Shown: positions 51,787 to 61,142 of the stretch, one piece after another
Numbering within the stretch: position 1 is the first letter of the stretch
Layout of the letters: each line of letters begins with the position of its first letter
Source: Ignavibacteria bacterium
GTDB lineage: Bacteria; Bacteroidota; Ignavibacteria; Ignavibacteriales; SURF-24
Length of the DNA stretch: 64,000 nucleotides
Assembly: GCA_025612245.1 (NCBI GenBank)
Contig: JAAXKQ010000011.1
Span: 1 to 64,000, forward strand
Direction of reading: 5' to 3'
Position numbers and translations under genes: made by a program
Notes under the pieces: generated by a model
The model's database searches: none
Seen by the model: the letters and a program-made list of their open reading frames with translations, nothing else
What the model was told of the DNA's origin: nothing

Positions 51787-52752
51787 ATGAAAAAAAACAA
51801 TTTACATATTTTATTTATACTTTTTCTGGCTTTAATGCTGGGCGGCGGCTGCGCCGATTCAACTAATTCCCCGGATAAACTGGCTCCGGCTCTTGAAGTC
51901 TATAAACCTGCCGTCAATGATACGGTAACCGTGGGAAAACAGACTATAGTTTATGCTGCCTCAGATGACCAGAAGGTTTCCTTCTATGAGCTTTATGTAA
52001 ACGGAAAGTTTGTCTCTCATATAGATTCAAATCCCGACGGGACAAATCCCGTGATTTACTGGAACGTGGATTCTTCTCTTATAAACACAAAGGCTAGCTA
52101 TTACATAATTGCATACGACGAGGGGGGCAATTCTACAAAAAGCAAGGAAATAACGGGCATTTTCGTTGCCGAAAGCCATGAGCCTCCGCGTGCCCCGTCA
52201 AACCTGGAACTAAGAAAGTTCAACAATACCATATTTAATCTTACCTGGACAGACAACTCAAATAATGAGGACGGGTTCGAGTTATGGCGCAAAGACGGGC
52301 AGGATGGACAGTTCCATATAGTATATACCGCTATCCCGCGCAATAATACTTCAGCCAACGACCAGGTGCCCTCAGAAAGCGTTACTTATTATTATAAAAT
52401 CAGGGCCTTTAGAGACACCATTAAATCCGAATTCAGCAATATCGTCGGCACGACTGGCTCGAACAGCCTTATCCCGCGTCCGGTCAGTCTTACGGCAGAA
52501 CCCAGTAAGTCTCAGGTTAAGCTCGACTGGATTTTCCCCGGTGCCTCTGAGAACATTCTGGGATTTGAAATTGAGCGCAAAGGATGGGGCGACTATTCTC
52601 AGCTTGCCATAGTACTGCCCAGCGTAAGGCAGTACGTGGATACAAAGCAGATGAATGCCTATCAGATCTACACCTACAGAGTCCGGGCTTTTACGGGAGA
52701 AGGAAAATCTGACTGGTCAGACGAAATAGCTGTTACAATACCAAAAGAGTAG
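51787..52752 (+). CDS. Lipoprotein with fibronectin type III domains
   Basis: 321 residues. Lipobox LGGGC (Cys about 23). The first part (about 35-125) is an Ig-like bacterial domain (ALEVYKPAVNDTVTVGKQTIVYAASDD). Two FnIII domains follow (PPRAPSNLELRKFNNTIFNLTW... and PRPVSLTAEPSKSQVKLDW...YRVRAFTGEGKSDWSD). Likely exposed to the periplasm or cell surface, for binding. It lies between the polysaccharide unit and the large sensor gene. No enzymatic part is present. Confidence 0.8.
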   Translation: MKKNNLHILFILFLALMLGGGCADSTNSPDKLAPALEVYKPAVNDTVTVGKQTIVYAASDDQKVSFYELYVNGKFVSHIDSNPDGTNPVIYWNVDSSLINTKASYYIIAYDEGGNSTKSKEITGIFVAESHEPPRAPSNLELRKFNNTIFNLTWTDNSNNEDGFELWRKDGQDGQFHIVYTAIPRNNTSANDQVPSESVTYYYKIRAFRDTIKSEFSNIVGTTGSNSLIPRPVSLTAEPSKSQVKLDWIFPGASENILGFEIERKGWGDYSQLAIVLPSVRQYVDTKQMNAYQIYTYRVRAFTGEGKSDWSDEIAVTIPKE

Positions 52753-52860
52753 GATAACCGGGCACAGTGCTTATTTGGGCTGCACAGGAGGGAATTTTCC
52801 GGTGCGAAAAATTCTGTCTTTCTTTTCCGCCTGGAGCAGCTCTCTGCGATAAACCAATTT

Positions 52861-55800
52861 ATGACATTAAAAGCAGACATATTAAGGATTCTAAACGGAC
52901 TGAAAGTCCCGGCTTTTGTCGTGGATAAAGACGGTAAGGTTTTGCATTCCAATTCTGAAGGTGAACTTCTCCAAGTGCAGGGACATAGACTGCGGAACAT
53001 AGGGGAGATTTTTACGCCTGAGTGTGCCGGGAGGGTAAAGAACAGGCTTGCAGAATGCATCGGCTACTTAAATTCTTCAACTTTGAAAAGCATGGACACT
53101 GCTGCGGCCATAAAAGAGCTAAACGGCAAAAGCGAGGCCGAAGTATCCTTTACGGCTTTTGAGTCTGAAGATAGTCTTTCTTATGCCGTATGCACGCTTA
53201 AGTTTGTACACATGGAAAAGAAACCTGAAAAGTTCGAGTTCAGTTTCTCCCCGGGGGAATTCAATGAAATAATTGAGGATGACGCCTTAATTAAAATATT
53301 TGAGGAAATCAAATCCTCTTTCCCGTTCACCTTCCTGGGCAAGAACAGGCTGCAGAATGAAATAAATAAACTGGACGAGTTTTTCTGGCTCAAAGACAGC
53401 GATGGAAAATACTTGCTGGTTAATTTGCTATTTTCACAGTTCCTCGGCCTCAAGCCTAACCAGATTGAGGGAAAGCATGAAACGGAATTCTTTCCGAAAC
53501 ACATGACTGAGATGCTCCTTGCGGTTGACAAGTACATAAAAGATACGGCAAACATGGTAATCAGAAACGGATTTCCGCTTTACCAGCTGAACGGAGAAAC
53601 TGCACGAGTAGTTGAAGTCCCCTTGTGCGATCTGGATAACAAGGTAATTGCCGTCATGGGTTTCTCGCAGAAAAGCTATTCTCAGGCTCCTGGAGGAAAG
53701 TTTAGCCCGGAACTACTGTTCGAAAGCGCCATAGGCCTGATGCCCGCTACGGTTATAATTGCAGATAAAGATGGAATAGTAAAGAGTAAAAGCGGAGAGC
53801 TTGCAGCGCTGAAGACTTCTGAGGTCTACCCGGGGGTAACCTTAAAGAGCATACTGCCCCCTGAAATTTGCTTTGAGGCCGATAGCTTTATGCACGACGA
53901 AGCCCTGGACACTCTGGAATTGAAAAAGAAGGTCACGTCTGGCGCAAAAGCAATTCCTTTTGTTTTTCACTTAAGAAAGATATATAATTGCAGGGGAAAA
54001 CTGGAAGGGTTCCTGCTTTTTGTTGAAGAGGAGCATAGTTTATCAGCTAACAGTAATACAATAGGGAATAACGAAAAGATGTACGAAATCTTAATGCAAA
54101 CGAGTCCTGAACCGATGTTTATTTATGACATCGAAAACCTGCGTTTTCTCGACGTAAATCAGGCTGCACTGCAGGTCTATGGCTATTCCATGCACGAATT
54201 CCTGCAGATGGATCTGACGGATTTGTATGCTCCGGAAGATATACAGACACTTTTGGACTCCTCCAATTCCCGCAATAAAGAAGGCGTCTTTACTGGCCCC
54301 TGGAGGCACAGAAAAAAAGACGGATCTTCACTGCTTGTGGAGATAAGCAAATCGGCATTCGACTTCCAGGGCAAAAAGGCCCACTTCAATATTGTAAAGG
54401 ACGTCACACAGAAAGCGGAACTTGAGAAGAATTCCCAGTTCTTTAACGCTGCTTTCAACACTGTAAGCGACCCGATATTTATTACTGATCCGGAAGGCTT
54501 CATAACAAAAGTTAACGACTCTGTTACAAGCCTGCTTGGATACAGCAGGACCGAAATGGATATGCGGCCTTTTCTTACGCTGGCTACCGACAGCTACAGG
54601 ACAGAGATAAATACTTCCATATTCTATTCCAAATCCAAGGTGCCCGTCAGCCTTGAGGTTGAACTGAAAAAGTCGGACGGATCTGCCGTTGAAGCTAAAC
54701 TGGTTGCCCTTCCGGTCCTTGGCTACGACGGGCAGGTAAGTTCCTTTAGTGTTGTTGCCAAAATAAAACAGAAAGCCCAAAGTGAAGTTGGAATTTATAA
54801 CGCTGAAGATTCAAGACAGGCAAGAGTCAAGCCTTTTGAGGATTCTTCTTCTCCAGTAAAAAAGAGCGCAAGCGGCAGCATTGATCCCGGATTCCTGTCC
54901 AGCATGTTCCACGAGATACTGACCCCGATGAATGTAATACTGGGATTTATACAGGAACTGACTGAGAATATGGAGTCTCCTACCCAGGAGCAGAAGGAAT
55001 CCATAGATATAATCAATCAGAACAGAGCCATACTTATGCAGACCATGGATTCTGTGCTTGAGTACTCGCATATTGAACAAAACAGGGTGGAGATTACACC
55101 GCAGAGGGTCTTTTTTACCGAGGTCGTGGACAACCTTCAGAAAGACCTCAGCCGCCTGATGGCAGAAAGCAAGATACTATTTAACTATGGGAAAATCTCT
55201 ACTTCCTTGAGCTTCGAGACGGACAGGCAAAGGCTTGAGTCTTTCCTTGCCATGTTTATCAAGATGGCCATGCGCATTACAAGGGAAGGCAATATTTTCC
55301 TTTCGGCCTATCAGTACGACGACCAGCATTGCCTTATCAGCCTGAAGGACAGAAGGGCTTCCATTTCACCTTATCTTCTTGAAAACATTGCCTTGCTTTT
55401 TACGGCCGATGAGGACAAAATTAAAAAGGATTTCGGAATTTCCAGGCTTACACTCCGGCTTGTACGCCGCCTGATGGCGCTTCTGCATGGAAAAATTGAA
55501 GTGGTAAAAAGATCCGGAGAGCCCGCCGAATTCGGCTTCCTTTTCCCGCTCGTCTTTCAAAATAATGGCCTTGAGCCTGAAGGCGCCTTAGACGTAGAGG
55601 AAGAAAAGGGGAGTCCTGAGCCTTTAAGATCCCAGCCTGATTATGAAGAATCACGCTCCAGGACCTCACAGGCTAAAGAAGATGAGATGGATATAATTGA
55701 AGACGGTGAAATTGCAGCAGACCTTAAACATGCTCTAAGAGAAGAAGAACCGGTAAAGATGTTCGAGCCGCAGATCCCAAAAAAAGAAACGACTGCACCC

Positions 55801-56241
55801 CCTGCCTCCGGCGCTGAGGCTACAGTAACAGCGAAGCCGGAAGAAAAGCCCATCCCTTCTTCGCCTGAGTTCGACCTCTCACGTCTTCAGTGCCTTTATG
55901 TCGAGGACCAGATCGATTCACAGATACTCTTCAAGGTGCAGATGAAGGACCTCAAGAAGGTGGACTCGGTGGCAAGCTTTGAATCTGCACTGCCTTTACT
56001 GGAAGAGAATAAGTACGACTTTATCATCATGGATATTAACCTTCAGGGAGAATATAACGGCCTGGATGCCCTGAGGATAATCCGCAGGATGCCCGGGTAC
56101 AGGAACATCCCTGTAATTGCCGTTACGGCTTATATACTTGCAGGAGACAAAGAAAAGTTTATTGCAGCCGGATTTAACGGATTTATTTCCAAACCTGTCA
56201 TGCGCGACAAGGTTATGGACGCTCTCAAAAAAATCATCTGA
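52861..56241 (+). CDS. Multi-PAS hybrid sensor with degenerate kinase domain
   Basis: 1126 residues, no membrane helix. About five PAS-type segments occupy residues 1-640 (e.g. LDEFFWLKDSDGKYLLVN; EPMFIYDIENLRFLDVNQAALQVYGYS). A HisKA helix keeps its phospho-acceptor H684 (MFHEILTPMNV). The following ATPase region keeps its length and final strands but lacks the N-box Asn (FLAMFIKMAMRIT), the DxGxG box (LKDRRASIS) and the Gly lid, so ATP use is doubtful. A long acidic linker leads to a C-terminal receiver with D1058 (IIMDINLQGEYNGL). It may act as a phosphate acceptor or scaffold. Confidence 0.82.
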   Translation: MTLKADILRILNGLKVPAFVVDKDGKVLHSNSEGELLQVQGHRLRNIGEIFTPECAGRVKNRLAECIGYLNSSTLKSMDTAAAIKELNGKSEAEVSFTAFESEDSLSYAVCTLKFVHMEKKPEKFEFSFSPGEFNEIIEDDALIKIFEEIKSSFPFTFLGKNRLQNEINKLDEFFWLKDSDGKYLLVNLLFSQFLGLKPNQIEGKHETEFFPKHMTEMLLAVDKYIKDTANMVIRNGFPLYQLNGETARVVEVPLCDLDNKVIAVMGFSQKSYSQAPGGKFSPELLFESAIGLMPATVIIADKDGIVKSKSGELAALKTSEVYPGVTLKSILPPEICFEADSFMHDEALDTLELKKKVTSGAKAIPFVFHLRKIYNCRGKLEGFLLFVEEEHSLSANSNTIGNNEKMYEILMQTSPEPMFIYDIENLRFLDVNQAALQVYGYSMHEFLQMDLTDLYAPEDIQTLLDSSNSRNKEGVFTGPWRHRKKDGSSLLVEISKSAFDFQGKKAHFNIVKDVTQKAELEKNSQFFNAAFNTVSDPIFITDPEGFITKVNDSVTSLLGYSRTEMDMRPFLTLATDSYRTEINTSIFYSKSKVPVSLEVELKKSDGSAVEAKLVALPVLGYDGQVSSFSVVAKIKQKAQSEVGIYNAEDSRQARVKPFEDSSSPVKKSASGSIDPGFLSSMFHEILTPMNVILGFIQELTENMESPTQEQKESIDIINQNRAILMQTMDSVLEYSHIEQNRVEITPQRVFFTEVVDNLQKDLSRLMAESKILFNYGKISTSLSFETDRQRLESFLAMFIKMAMRITREGNIFLSAYQYDDQHCLISLKDRRASISPYLLENIALLFTADEDKIKKDFGISRLTLRLVRRLMALLHGKIEVVKRSGEPAEFGFLFPLVFQNNGLEPEGALDVEEEKGSPEPLRSQPDYEESRSRTSQAKEDEMDIIEDGEIAADLKHALREEEPVKMFEPQIPKKETTAPPASGAEATVTAKPEEKPIPSSPEFDLSRLQCLYVEDQIDSQILFKVQMKDLKKVDSVASFESALPLLEENKYDFIIMDINLQGEYNGLDALRIIRRMPGYRNIPVIAVTAYILAGDKEKFIAAGFNGFISKPVMRDKVMDALKKII

Positions 56242-56258
56242 AAAATGCCGCATAAATA

Positions 56259-56323
56259 AGCTCCGGAAGCCTTTTACAGAATTGTCTTTCCGCGCCCGGA
56301 GCTTTAAGTCCGGAGCTTTAAGT
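56259..56323. repeat. Tandem 14-bp repeat and hairpin downstream of the sensor gene
   Basis: CCGGAGCTTTAAGT occurs twice in a row (56296-56309 and 56310-56323). AAGCTCCGG at 56258-56266 can pair with either copy, giving two alternative 9-bp stems. Likely a terminator whose distal arm has been duplicated. Confidence 0.5.
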
Positions 56324-56439
56324 CCTGTAAAAAAAGGAGGACGGGCTTTTATCTAATGACTCCTCTCAGCTGCTAGAGCAATTTATCCCCCAGTACTCAT
56401 CATATTCTTAAGCAATTACCGCACTTTCTTTAGAAATTG

Positions 56440-56461
56440 AATTTGTCAATATTGACAAATT
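56440..56461. promoter_or_regulatory. 22-bp palindrome over the lexA -35 region
   Basis: A perfect palindrome, AATTTGTCAAT followed by its reverse complement ATTGACAAATT. It contains the TTGACA -35 hexamer, so a bound protein would block the lexA promoter. Confidence 0.65.
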
Positions 56462-56480
56462 ATATTTTCTTGTTTAAAAT
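56452..56480 (+). promoter_or_regulatory. lexA promoter
   Basis: TTGACA (56452-56457), a 17-base spacer and TAAAAT (56475-56480): a near-consensus housekeeping-type promoter, with the ATG about 70 bases downstream. Confidence 0.65.
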
Positions 56481-56505
56481 TACCATACAGATGTATGGTA
56501 ATTTT
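56476..56505. promoter_or_regulatory. 30-bp inverted repeat, probable LexA operator
   Basis: AAAATTACCATAC, spacer AGAT, then the exact reverse complement GTATGGTAATTTT. It starts inside the -10 box and covers the expected start of transcription. The core ACCATAC-N4-GTATGGT differs from the Bacillus and E. coli SOS boxes; binding by the LexA encoded directly downstream is inferred. Confidence 0.6.
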
Positions 56506-56551
56506 ATAAAAACAGAGATACATACAGATATCGTTCCGGGGGAGGAATATC

Positions 56552-57175
56552 ATGCCGCGCAGTCTGACAGAAATCCAGAAGAAAATACTCGACTTTCTCA
56601 TCGAGGAAAGAGCAGTCGGGGGGAGAGTGCCTACGCTTTCTGAAATTGCAGAGAGGTTTGGCTATAAGAACCGGGCTACCGTACAGCAGCATCTGCAGGC
56701 CCTTGAGAAGAAGGGCTACATAAAAAGACACCCACGGCTTTCGCGCTCAATTGAAATCACACTTGAGGATAAGTACTTTGTACCCAGGCCCGTCCTGGGA
56801 GAAGTTGCAGCCGGAAATCCACTGGTAATATATCCCGATGCAATAGACACGGTGGAACTGCCTTCAATTGCAAGAATGCCGAAGGACTCGTTCCTTCTCC
56901 GTGTAAAAGGGGACAGCCTTAAGGATGCATATATCTTCAGCGGCGACTTTGTTATAGTAAATCCCAATATGAATCCCGTAAACGGCCAGATTGTAGTTGC
57001 CATACTGGACGGTGCCGCCGTGGTAAAAAGGTTTTATAAAAAGAGCGACCACATTGAGCTACATTCGGAAAATCCCGAGTATGCACCCATAATCGTGGAA
57101 AGAAAAGGCCATGTCTTCAAGATATCCGGCGTTGTGGTGGGGATATACAGAAGCATGGATAAGAAAACAGTATAA
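56552..57175 (+). CDS. lexA: LexA repressor
   Basis: 207 residues. N-terminal winged helix (LTEIQKKILDFLIEE...RATVQQHLQALEKKGYIKR), then the S24 self-cleaving domain with the A87-G88 cleavage site (EVAAGNP), catalytic S122 (VKGDSLKDA, where Met is more usual than Leu after Ser) and K159 (AAVVKRFYK). Repressor of the DNA-damage response, cut when RecA filaments form. GGGGGAGG precedes the ATG. Downstream genes on the same strand (DUF72, dinB, dnaE-like) form a damage-tolerance unit that it probably represses. Confidence 0.93.
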   Translation: MPRSLTEIQKKILDFLIEERAVGGRVPTLSEIAERFGYKNRATVQQHLQALEKKGYIKRHPRLSRSIEITLEDKYFVPRPVLGEVAAGNPLVIYPDAIDTVELPSIARMPKDSFLLRVKGDSLKDAYIFSGDFVIVNPNMNPVNGQIVVAILDGAAVVKRFYKKSDHIELHSENPEYAPIIVERKGHVFKISGVVVGIYRSMDKKTV

Positions 57176-57191
57176 GGAGGACCTTTCTTAA

Positions 57192-58079
57192 ATGACTAAT
57201 ATCTATATCGGAACCGCCGGATGGTCCTACAAGGACTGGGTCCCAAACTTTTACCCAAAAGGACAGTCGGGAAGTTTTGACTGGCTGGAGTTTTACAGCC
57301 GCTACTTTAACCTCGTGGAGGTTAATGCAACTTATTACGCTTACCTGAGCCCCAAGGCAGCTGCGGGCTGGGTGGAAAAGGTCGCAAAAGCCGATCACTT
57401 TCTCTTTACGGTAAAGCTTCACCAGGATTTTACGCACGCAAGGAAATTTGAAAATGCGAACATAAAAGCCGTCCAGGCGAATCTGGACATCCTCTCGGAT
57501 GCCGGGCGCCTTGGTGGGCTGCTCATCCAGTTCCCTTATTCATTTGCCTTTGACTCTGCAGCCCTTGAGCACATAAGAATATTAAACGACCTGTTCGCGA
57601 GCTATAAGCGCTTTGTGGAGGTAAGGCACTCCTCGTGGATTAACCAGGAGGCTTACGGCTTTTTCCACGAAATGGACATTTCGCTTTGCACCATAGACCA
57701 GCCCCAGATAGGGCGTTCGGTCGCTTTTGAACCCATCGTTACAAACGCCAGTGCTTATTTCCGCTTTCACGGACGTAACGTCGAGGCCTGGAAGCAGTCG
57801 GTGCATAACTTCGGCAGGGATCAGAGCTACGAGCAGGCAAGTGAGAGGTATAAGTACCTTTATTCACCGGGCGAACTGGTGGAAATTGAAAATAAGATAA
57901 AAGAAATTTATGACAGGGTGAAGGATATCTACGTCGTAATGAATAATCATCCCAGCACCTACGGAATTGTCAATGCTTTTGAAATGATGCATATTCTGAG
58001 AGGAAGGTCGAGGGTTACCGTACCGGAGAATGCCATAAAGGCGTTCCCAAGATTATCTCCAATAGCTCAGGCAGGTTAA
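57192..58079 (+). CDS. DUF72 (YecE-like) protein
   Basis: 295 residues. Family signatures: IYIGTAGWSYKDWVPNFYPKG at the start, FTVKLHQDFTH, LGGLLIQFPYSF, FVEVRHSSW, and YFRFHGRN near the end. A TIM-barrel protein of unknown biochemical activity, often encoded near DNA repair genes. It begins 16 bases after lexA with GGAGG upstream, so it belongs to the same unit. Confidence 0.9.
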   Translation: MTNIYIGTAGWSYKDWVPNFYPKGQSGSFDWLEFYSRYFNLVEVNATYYAYLSPKAAAGWVEKVAKADHFLFTVKLHQDFTHARKFENANIKAVQANLDILSDAGRLGGLLIQFPYSFAFDSAALEHIRILNDLFASYKRFVEVRHSSWINQEAYGFFHEMDISLCTIDQPQIGRSVAFEPIVTNASAYFRFHGRNVEAWKQSVHNFGRDQSYEQASERYKYLYSPGELVEIENKIKEIYDRVKDIYVVMNNHPSTYGIVNAFEMMHILRGRSRVTVPENAIKAFPRLSPIAQAG

Positions 58080-58089
58080 GAAACAATAT

Positions 58090-59235
58090 ATGCGCACAAT
58101 ATTTCACCTGGACCTGGATGCATTTTTTATATCGGTTGAACGCATACTCGACCCGACTCTTGAAGGAAAGCCCGTCATAGTAGGCGGGGACCCTCACGGC
58201 AGGGGAGTTGTAGCCGCCTGCTCTTATGAGGCCAGAAAGTACGGCCTTCGTTCGGGCATGCCTATACGCGATGCATACAGGCTCTGTACACACGGAGTCT
58301 ATCTTCACGGGCACCACCAGGAGTATTCAAATTATTCGCAGGCCGTAAAAAGGCTGCTGGAAGGCTATGCCCCTCTTATAGAGCAGGCGTCCATAGATGA
58401 ATTCTATATGGACTTTACCGGGTGCAGCAAAACATACGGGCCTCCTCTGCCTTTTGCCAGGCGCCTTCAGGAAGAAGTGCTGCAAAAACTTTCCCTGCCG
58501 TGTTCAATTGGAATAGCAAGCAACAAGACGCTTGCCAAGGTGGCCTCAGACTTCATGAAGCCCCGGGGAATTACTTTTGTATTACCCGGAATGGAAAAGG
58601 AATTCTTAAGGCGCATGCCCGTTGAGGCCCTGCCAGGCGTAGGAAAGGTTACGCTCAGGGAGCTTAACAGCAAAGGGTTCTATAAGGTGGGCGATATAGC
58701 AAACCTCTCGGAGGAGTACCTCAACGTGGCTTTCGGAAAGCATGGGCTTGACCTTTGGAACAAGGCCAACGGAAGGGGCAACGACTGCCTCAGCGTTTCT
58801 TTTGAAAGAAAAAGCATATCAAAGGAACATACATTTGGTGAGGATACCTCGGATAATAAAAAGGTGGAAAAAGTGCTTTTCGGCCTGACCGGGCACGTCT
58901 GCCAGTCGCTCAGGGACAGGAACTGGCAGACCTCAACCATCAGCATTAAGCTCCGTTACTCTGATTTTAACACCGTTGTAAGATCCAAGACAACCCTTCC
59001 AACCGATGACGACCAGGTGATCTACCAGACGGCAGCCGACCTGTTCCGCAAGGCCTGCCAGAGGAGGGTTGCCGTAAGGCTTATCGGTATTCATTTAAGC
59101 AACTTCTGCGAAGCTGCGGAACAGGAAGGCCTTTTTGATGCCGGCGGGCCCTCCAGAAGAAAAAGAATGCTGAGCGCGGTTGATGCGCTGAGGAATAAGT
59201 ACGGCTATGCGGCTCTTTTGCTGGGGAAAAACTGA
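58090..59235 (+). CDS. dinB: DNA polymerase IV, Y family
   Basis: 381 residues. Catalytic acidic residues are seen in HLDLDAFFISVE (D8) and QASIDEFYMDFTG; other family blocks are YEARKYGLRSGMP, PCSIGIASNKTLAKVASD and the thumb segment ALPGVGKVTLRELNSKG. It copies past damaged template bases with low fidelity. The C-terminus lacks an obvious beta-clamp pentapeptide, although a shorter variant could be missed by eye. It is the third gene of the lexA unit, ten bases after the DUF72 gene. Confidence 0.94.
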   Translation: MRTIFHLDLDAFFISVERILDPTLEGKPVIVGGDPHGRGVVAACSYEARKYGLRSGMPIRDAYRLCTHGVYLHGHHQEYSNYSQAVKRLLEGYAPLIEQASIDEFYMDFTGCSKTYGPPLPFARRLQEEVLQKLSLPCSIGIASNKTLAKVASDFMKPRGITFVLPGMEKEFLRRMPVEALPGVGKVTLRELNSKGFYKVGDIANLSEEYLNVAFGKHGLDLWNKANGRGNDCLSVSFERKSISKEHTFGEDTSDNKKVEKVLFGLTGHVCQSLRDRNWQTSTISIKLRYSDFNTVVRSKTTLPTDDDQVIYQTAADLFRKACQRRVAVRLIGIHLSNFCEAAEQEGLFDAGGPSRRKRMLSAVDALRNKYGYAALLLGKN

Positions 59236-59297
59236 TGGAAAAGACGGGGGAGAAAGCATGAAATTTACCTTAAAGCAGGCTGGGAGTACCTTTACGT

Positions 59298-60980
59298 GTG
59301 CTGTCGCTTCATAACCACTCTTACTATTCCATGCTCCAGGGTACAATGTCCCCGGATCAGATTATTGCCCATGCAAAGGCTTCAGGGAGCTCTTATGTTG
59401 CCTTAAGCGACAGAAATAATATGTACGGACTTATACAGTTTGCAAAGAAAGCTTTTGCAGAAAACCTTAAGCCTGTACTGGGGGCTTTAATTGATGACCC
59501 AAAAGACAGAACCTTAAACGCGCTTTTTATCGCCCGGAACAACCGGGGTTATTCTCAGCTCTGCAAGCTGATTACTGCAAGAAACCTGAAGGAGGATTTC
59601 GCGCTTCAGGAGGTCTTCAGCAGCGACATCAAGGATTTTTTCGTCATTTCATCTTCTCTGGGGCTCCTTAACAAGATCAAAGGATGCAAGTGCTGGAAGG
59701 AGAACATTTTTGCCGAACTGATAGTAACAGAAAGACGCAGGAGAAAAACAAGGGAACTCTATGAGTTCGCCAGGGCTAACGGCCTGCAGATTGTGGCCTC
59801 GCACCCGGCTTACTTCCTGAAGCCGGAGGATTATGAACTGCACCGGGTAGTTACTGCCATCAGGCTGAATTCCACTCTTTACAACCTCTGCAGTGAAGAT
59901 TTAGCCGATGAGGAGTACTGCCTCAAGTCTTCGGAGGAAATGGATAAGCTGTGGAAATCCCTGCCCGAGGCACTCTGGAACATCGGGCGTATTGTAAGGG
60001 AGTCTAACGTGGAGCTCGACCTGGGGAGCCGGAAATTTCCCGTATTTTCACTTCCCGAAGGGGAGACCTCATTTTCTTACCTCTGGAAGGTGGCCTTCCG
60101 CGGCCTCGAGGAAAAGTACAAGCCCATCACCGAAAAGGCCATTAAAAGGCTTCAGCACGAGCTGGAGGTAATTGAAGAACTGAATTATGCCGACTATTTC
60201 CTCATCATATGGGACGTAATAAGGGAGGCGCGTAAAAGAGGGATGGTTTCCATTGGACGCGGCTCTGCTGCAAACAGCCTCGTATCCTACTGCCTGGATT
60301 TTACGCAAGTCGATCCCCTGTACCACAATTTTTATTTTGAACGCTTCTTAAACCGCGGGCGCAAAAGCCCACCTGACGTGGACCTGGACTTCTCCTGGCA
60401 GGAGAGGGACCAGATAGTAAAATATATCTATGAAAAGTACGGCTTTAGCCGTGTTGCAATGATTTCCACTACCGTAACCTTCCGGGCCCGTTCGGCCTTC
60501 AGGGAAGTAGCCAAAGCCTTCGGCATTGCGAACGAGGAGATCTCGCGCTACAGCAAGTTCATCCCTTGGACAAGCGCGCAGAATCTGCCCGGCATTGCAG
60601 ACAAGTTCCCGGAGACAAAGTCACTGGATTTTAGCACCGAACCTTGGCGCTCAATAGTCCGTATTGCCTCCCGCCTGGCAGATTTCCCCAGGCACCTGAG
60701 CGTCCACCCGAGCGGAATTGTAATTACGGACCAGCCCATTACAAACTATGTAGCGCTTGAATATGCAAAGAATAAAGGGCTGGGACTTATAATTACACAG
60801 CCCGACATGTACTCCATTGAAGAGATGGGACTCATAAAAATTGACCTTCTAAGCCAGCGTTCGCTTGGTGTGCTGAAAGACACACTCCTCAGGATAAACA
60901 GGGGTCCTTCTGCTCCTGAGGGCAGCCTTACGGATGATCATTCCAAAGTCCGTGTCTTCCGGATAAATTCGCAAAACTAG
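59298..60980 (+). CDS. DnaE-like polymerase III alpha, half-length
   Basis: 560 residues from GTG, while DnaE/DnaE2 proteins are usually about 1000 or more. The PHP domain (LHNHSYYSMLQGT, LSDRNNMYG) occupies roughly 1-200. The palm follows, with the catalytic PDVDLDF (D360, D362) and the third acidic residue in IKIDLLSQRS (D516). It ends soon after, so the C-terminal fingers end, helix-hairpin-helix, clamp-binding and OB regions are missing, and no continuation is found in the three forward frames downstream. Position after lexA and dinB suggests an ImuC/DnaE2-type mutagenesis role. An 18-codon frame with a better ribosome site (59258-59314) overlaps its start and might couple translation. 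Confidence 0.82.
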   Translation: MLSLHNHSYYSMLQGTMSPDQIIAHAKASGSSYVALSDRNNMYGLIQFAKKAFAENLKPVLGALIDDPKDRTLNALFIARNNRGYSQLCKLITARNLKEDFALQEVFSSDIKDFFVISSSLGLLNKIKGCKCWKENIFAELIVTERRRRKTRELYEFARANGLQIVASHPAYFLKPEDYELHRVVTAIRLNSTLYNLCSEDLADEEYCLKSSEEMDKLWKSLPEALWNIGRIVRESNVELDLGSRKFPVFSLPEGETSFSYLWKVAFRGLEEKYKPITEKAIKRLQHELEVIEELNYADYFLIIWDVIREARKRGMVSIGRGSAANSLVSYCLDFTQVDPLYHNFYFERFLNRGRKSPPDVDLDFSWQERDQIVKYIYEKYGFSRVAMISTTVTFRARSAFREVAKAFGIANEEISRYSKFIPWTSAQNLPGIADKFPETKSLDFSTEPWRSIVRIASRLADFPRHLSVHPSGIVITDQPITNYVALEYAKNKGLGLIITQPDMYSIEEMGLIKIDLLSQRSLGVLKDTLLRINRGPSAPEGSLTDDHSKVRVFRINSQN

Positions 60981-60994
60981 GGGGAGTTTCCCCC
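60980..60994 (+). terminator. Short GC hairpin at the end of the dnaE-like gene
   Basis: GGGGGA and TCCCCC pair around GTT, starting on the last base of the stop codon. Poor T-run, so termination is uncertain. Confidence 0.35.
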
Positions 60995-61142
60995 GTGTAG
61001 GGGAAAATCCTACAGAAACATTCCATAAAATCCCACAAAACTTTCAGAAACATCCCTATACCAATCTCCCCTTAAATCAACTATTTTGGTACATCTGTCA
61101 CTTATGAATTTACGTTTTGATAATATGAAACAGGAGCAAACA

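Noticed and set aside
56296-56323. Tandem 14-bp repeat read as start of a CRISPR or satellite
   Set aside because: Only two copies without spacers; better explained as duplication in a terminator.
59258-59314. 18-codon ORF ahead of the dnaE-like gene
   Set aside because: It has a good ribosome site but no family support; mentioned as a possible coupling leader, not listed as a gene.
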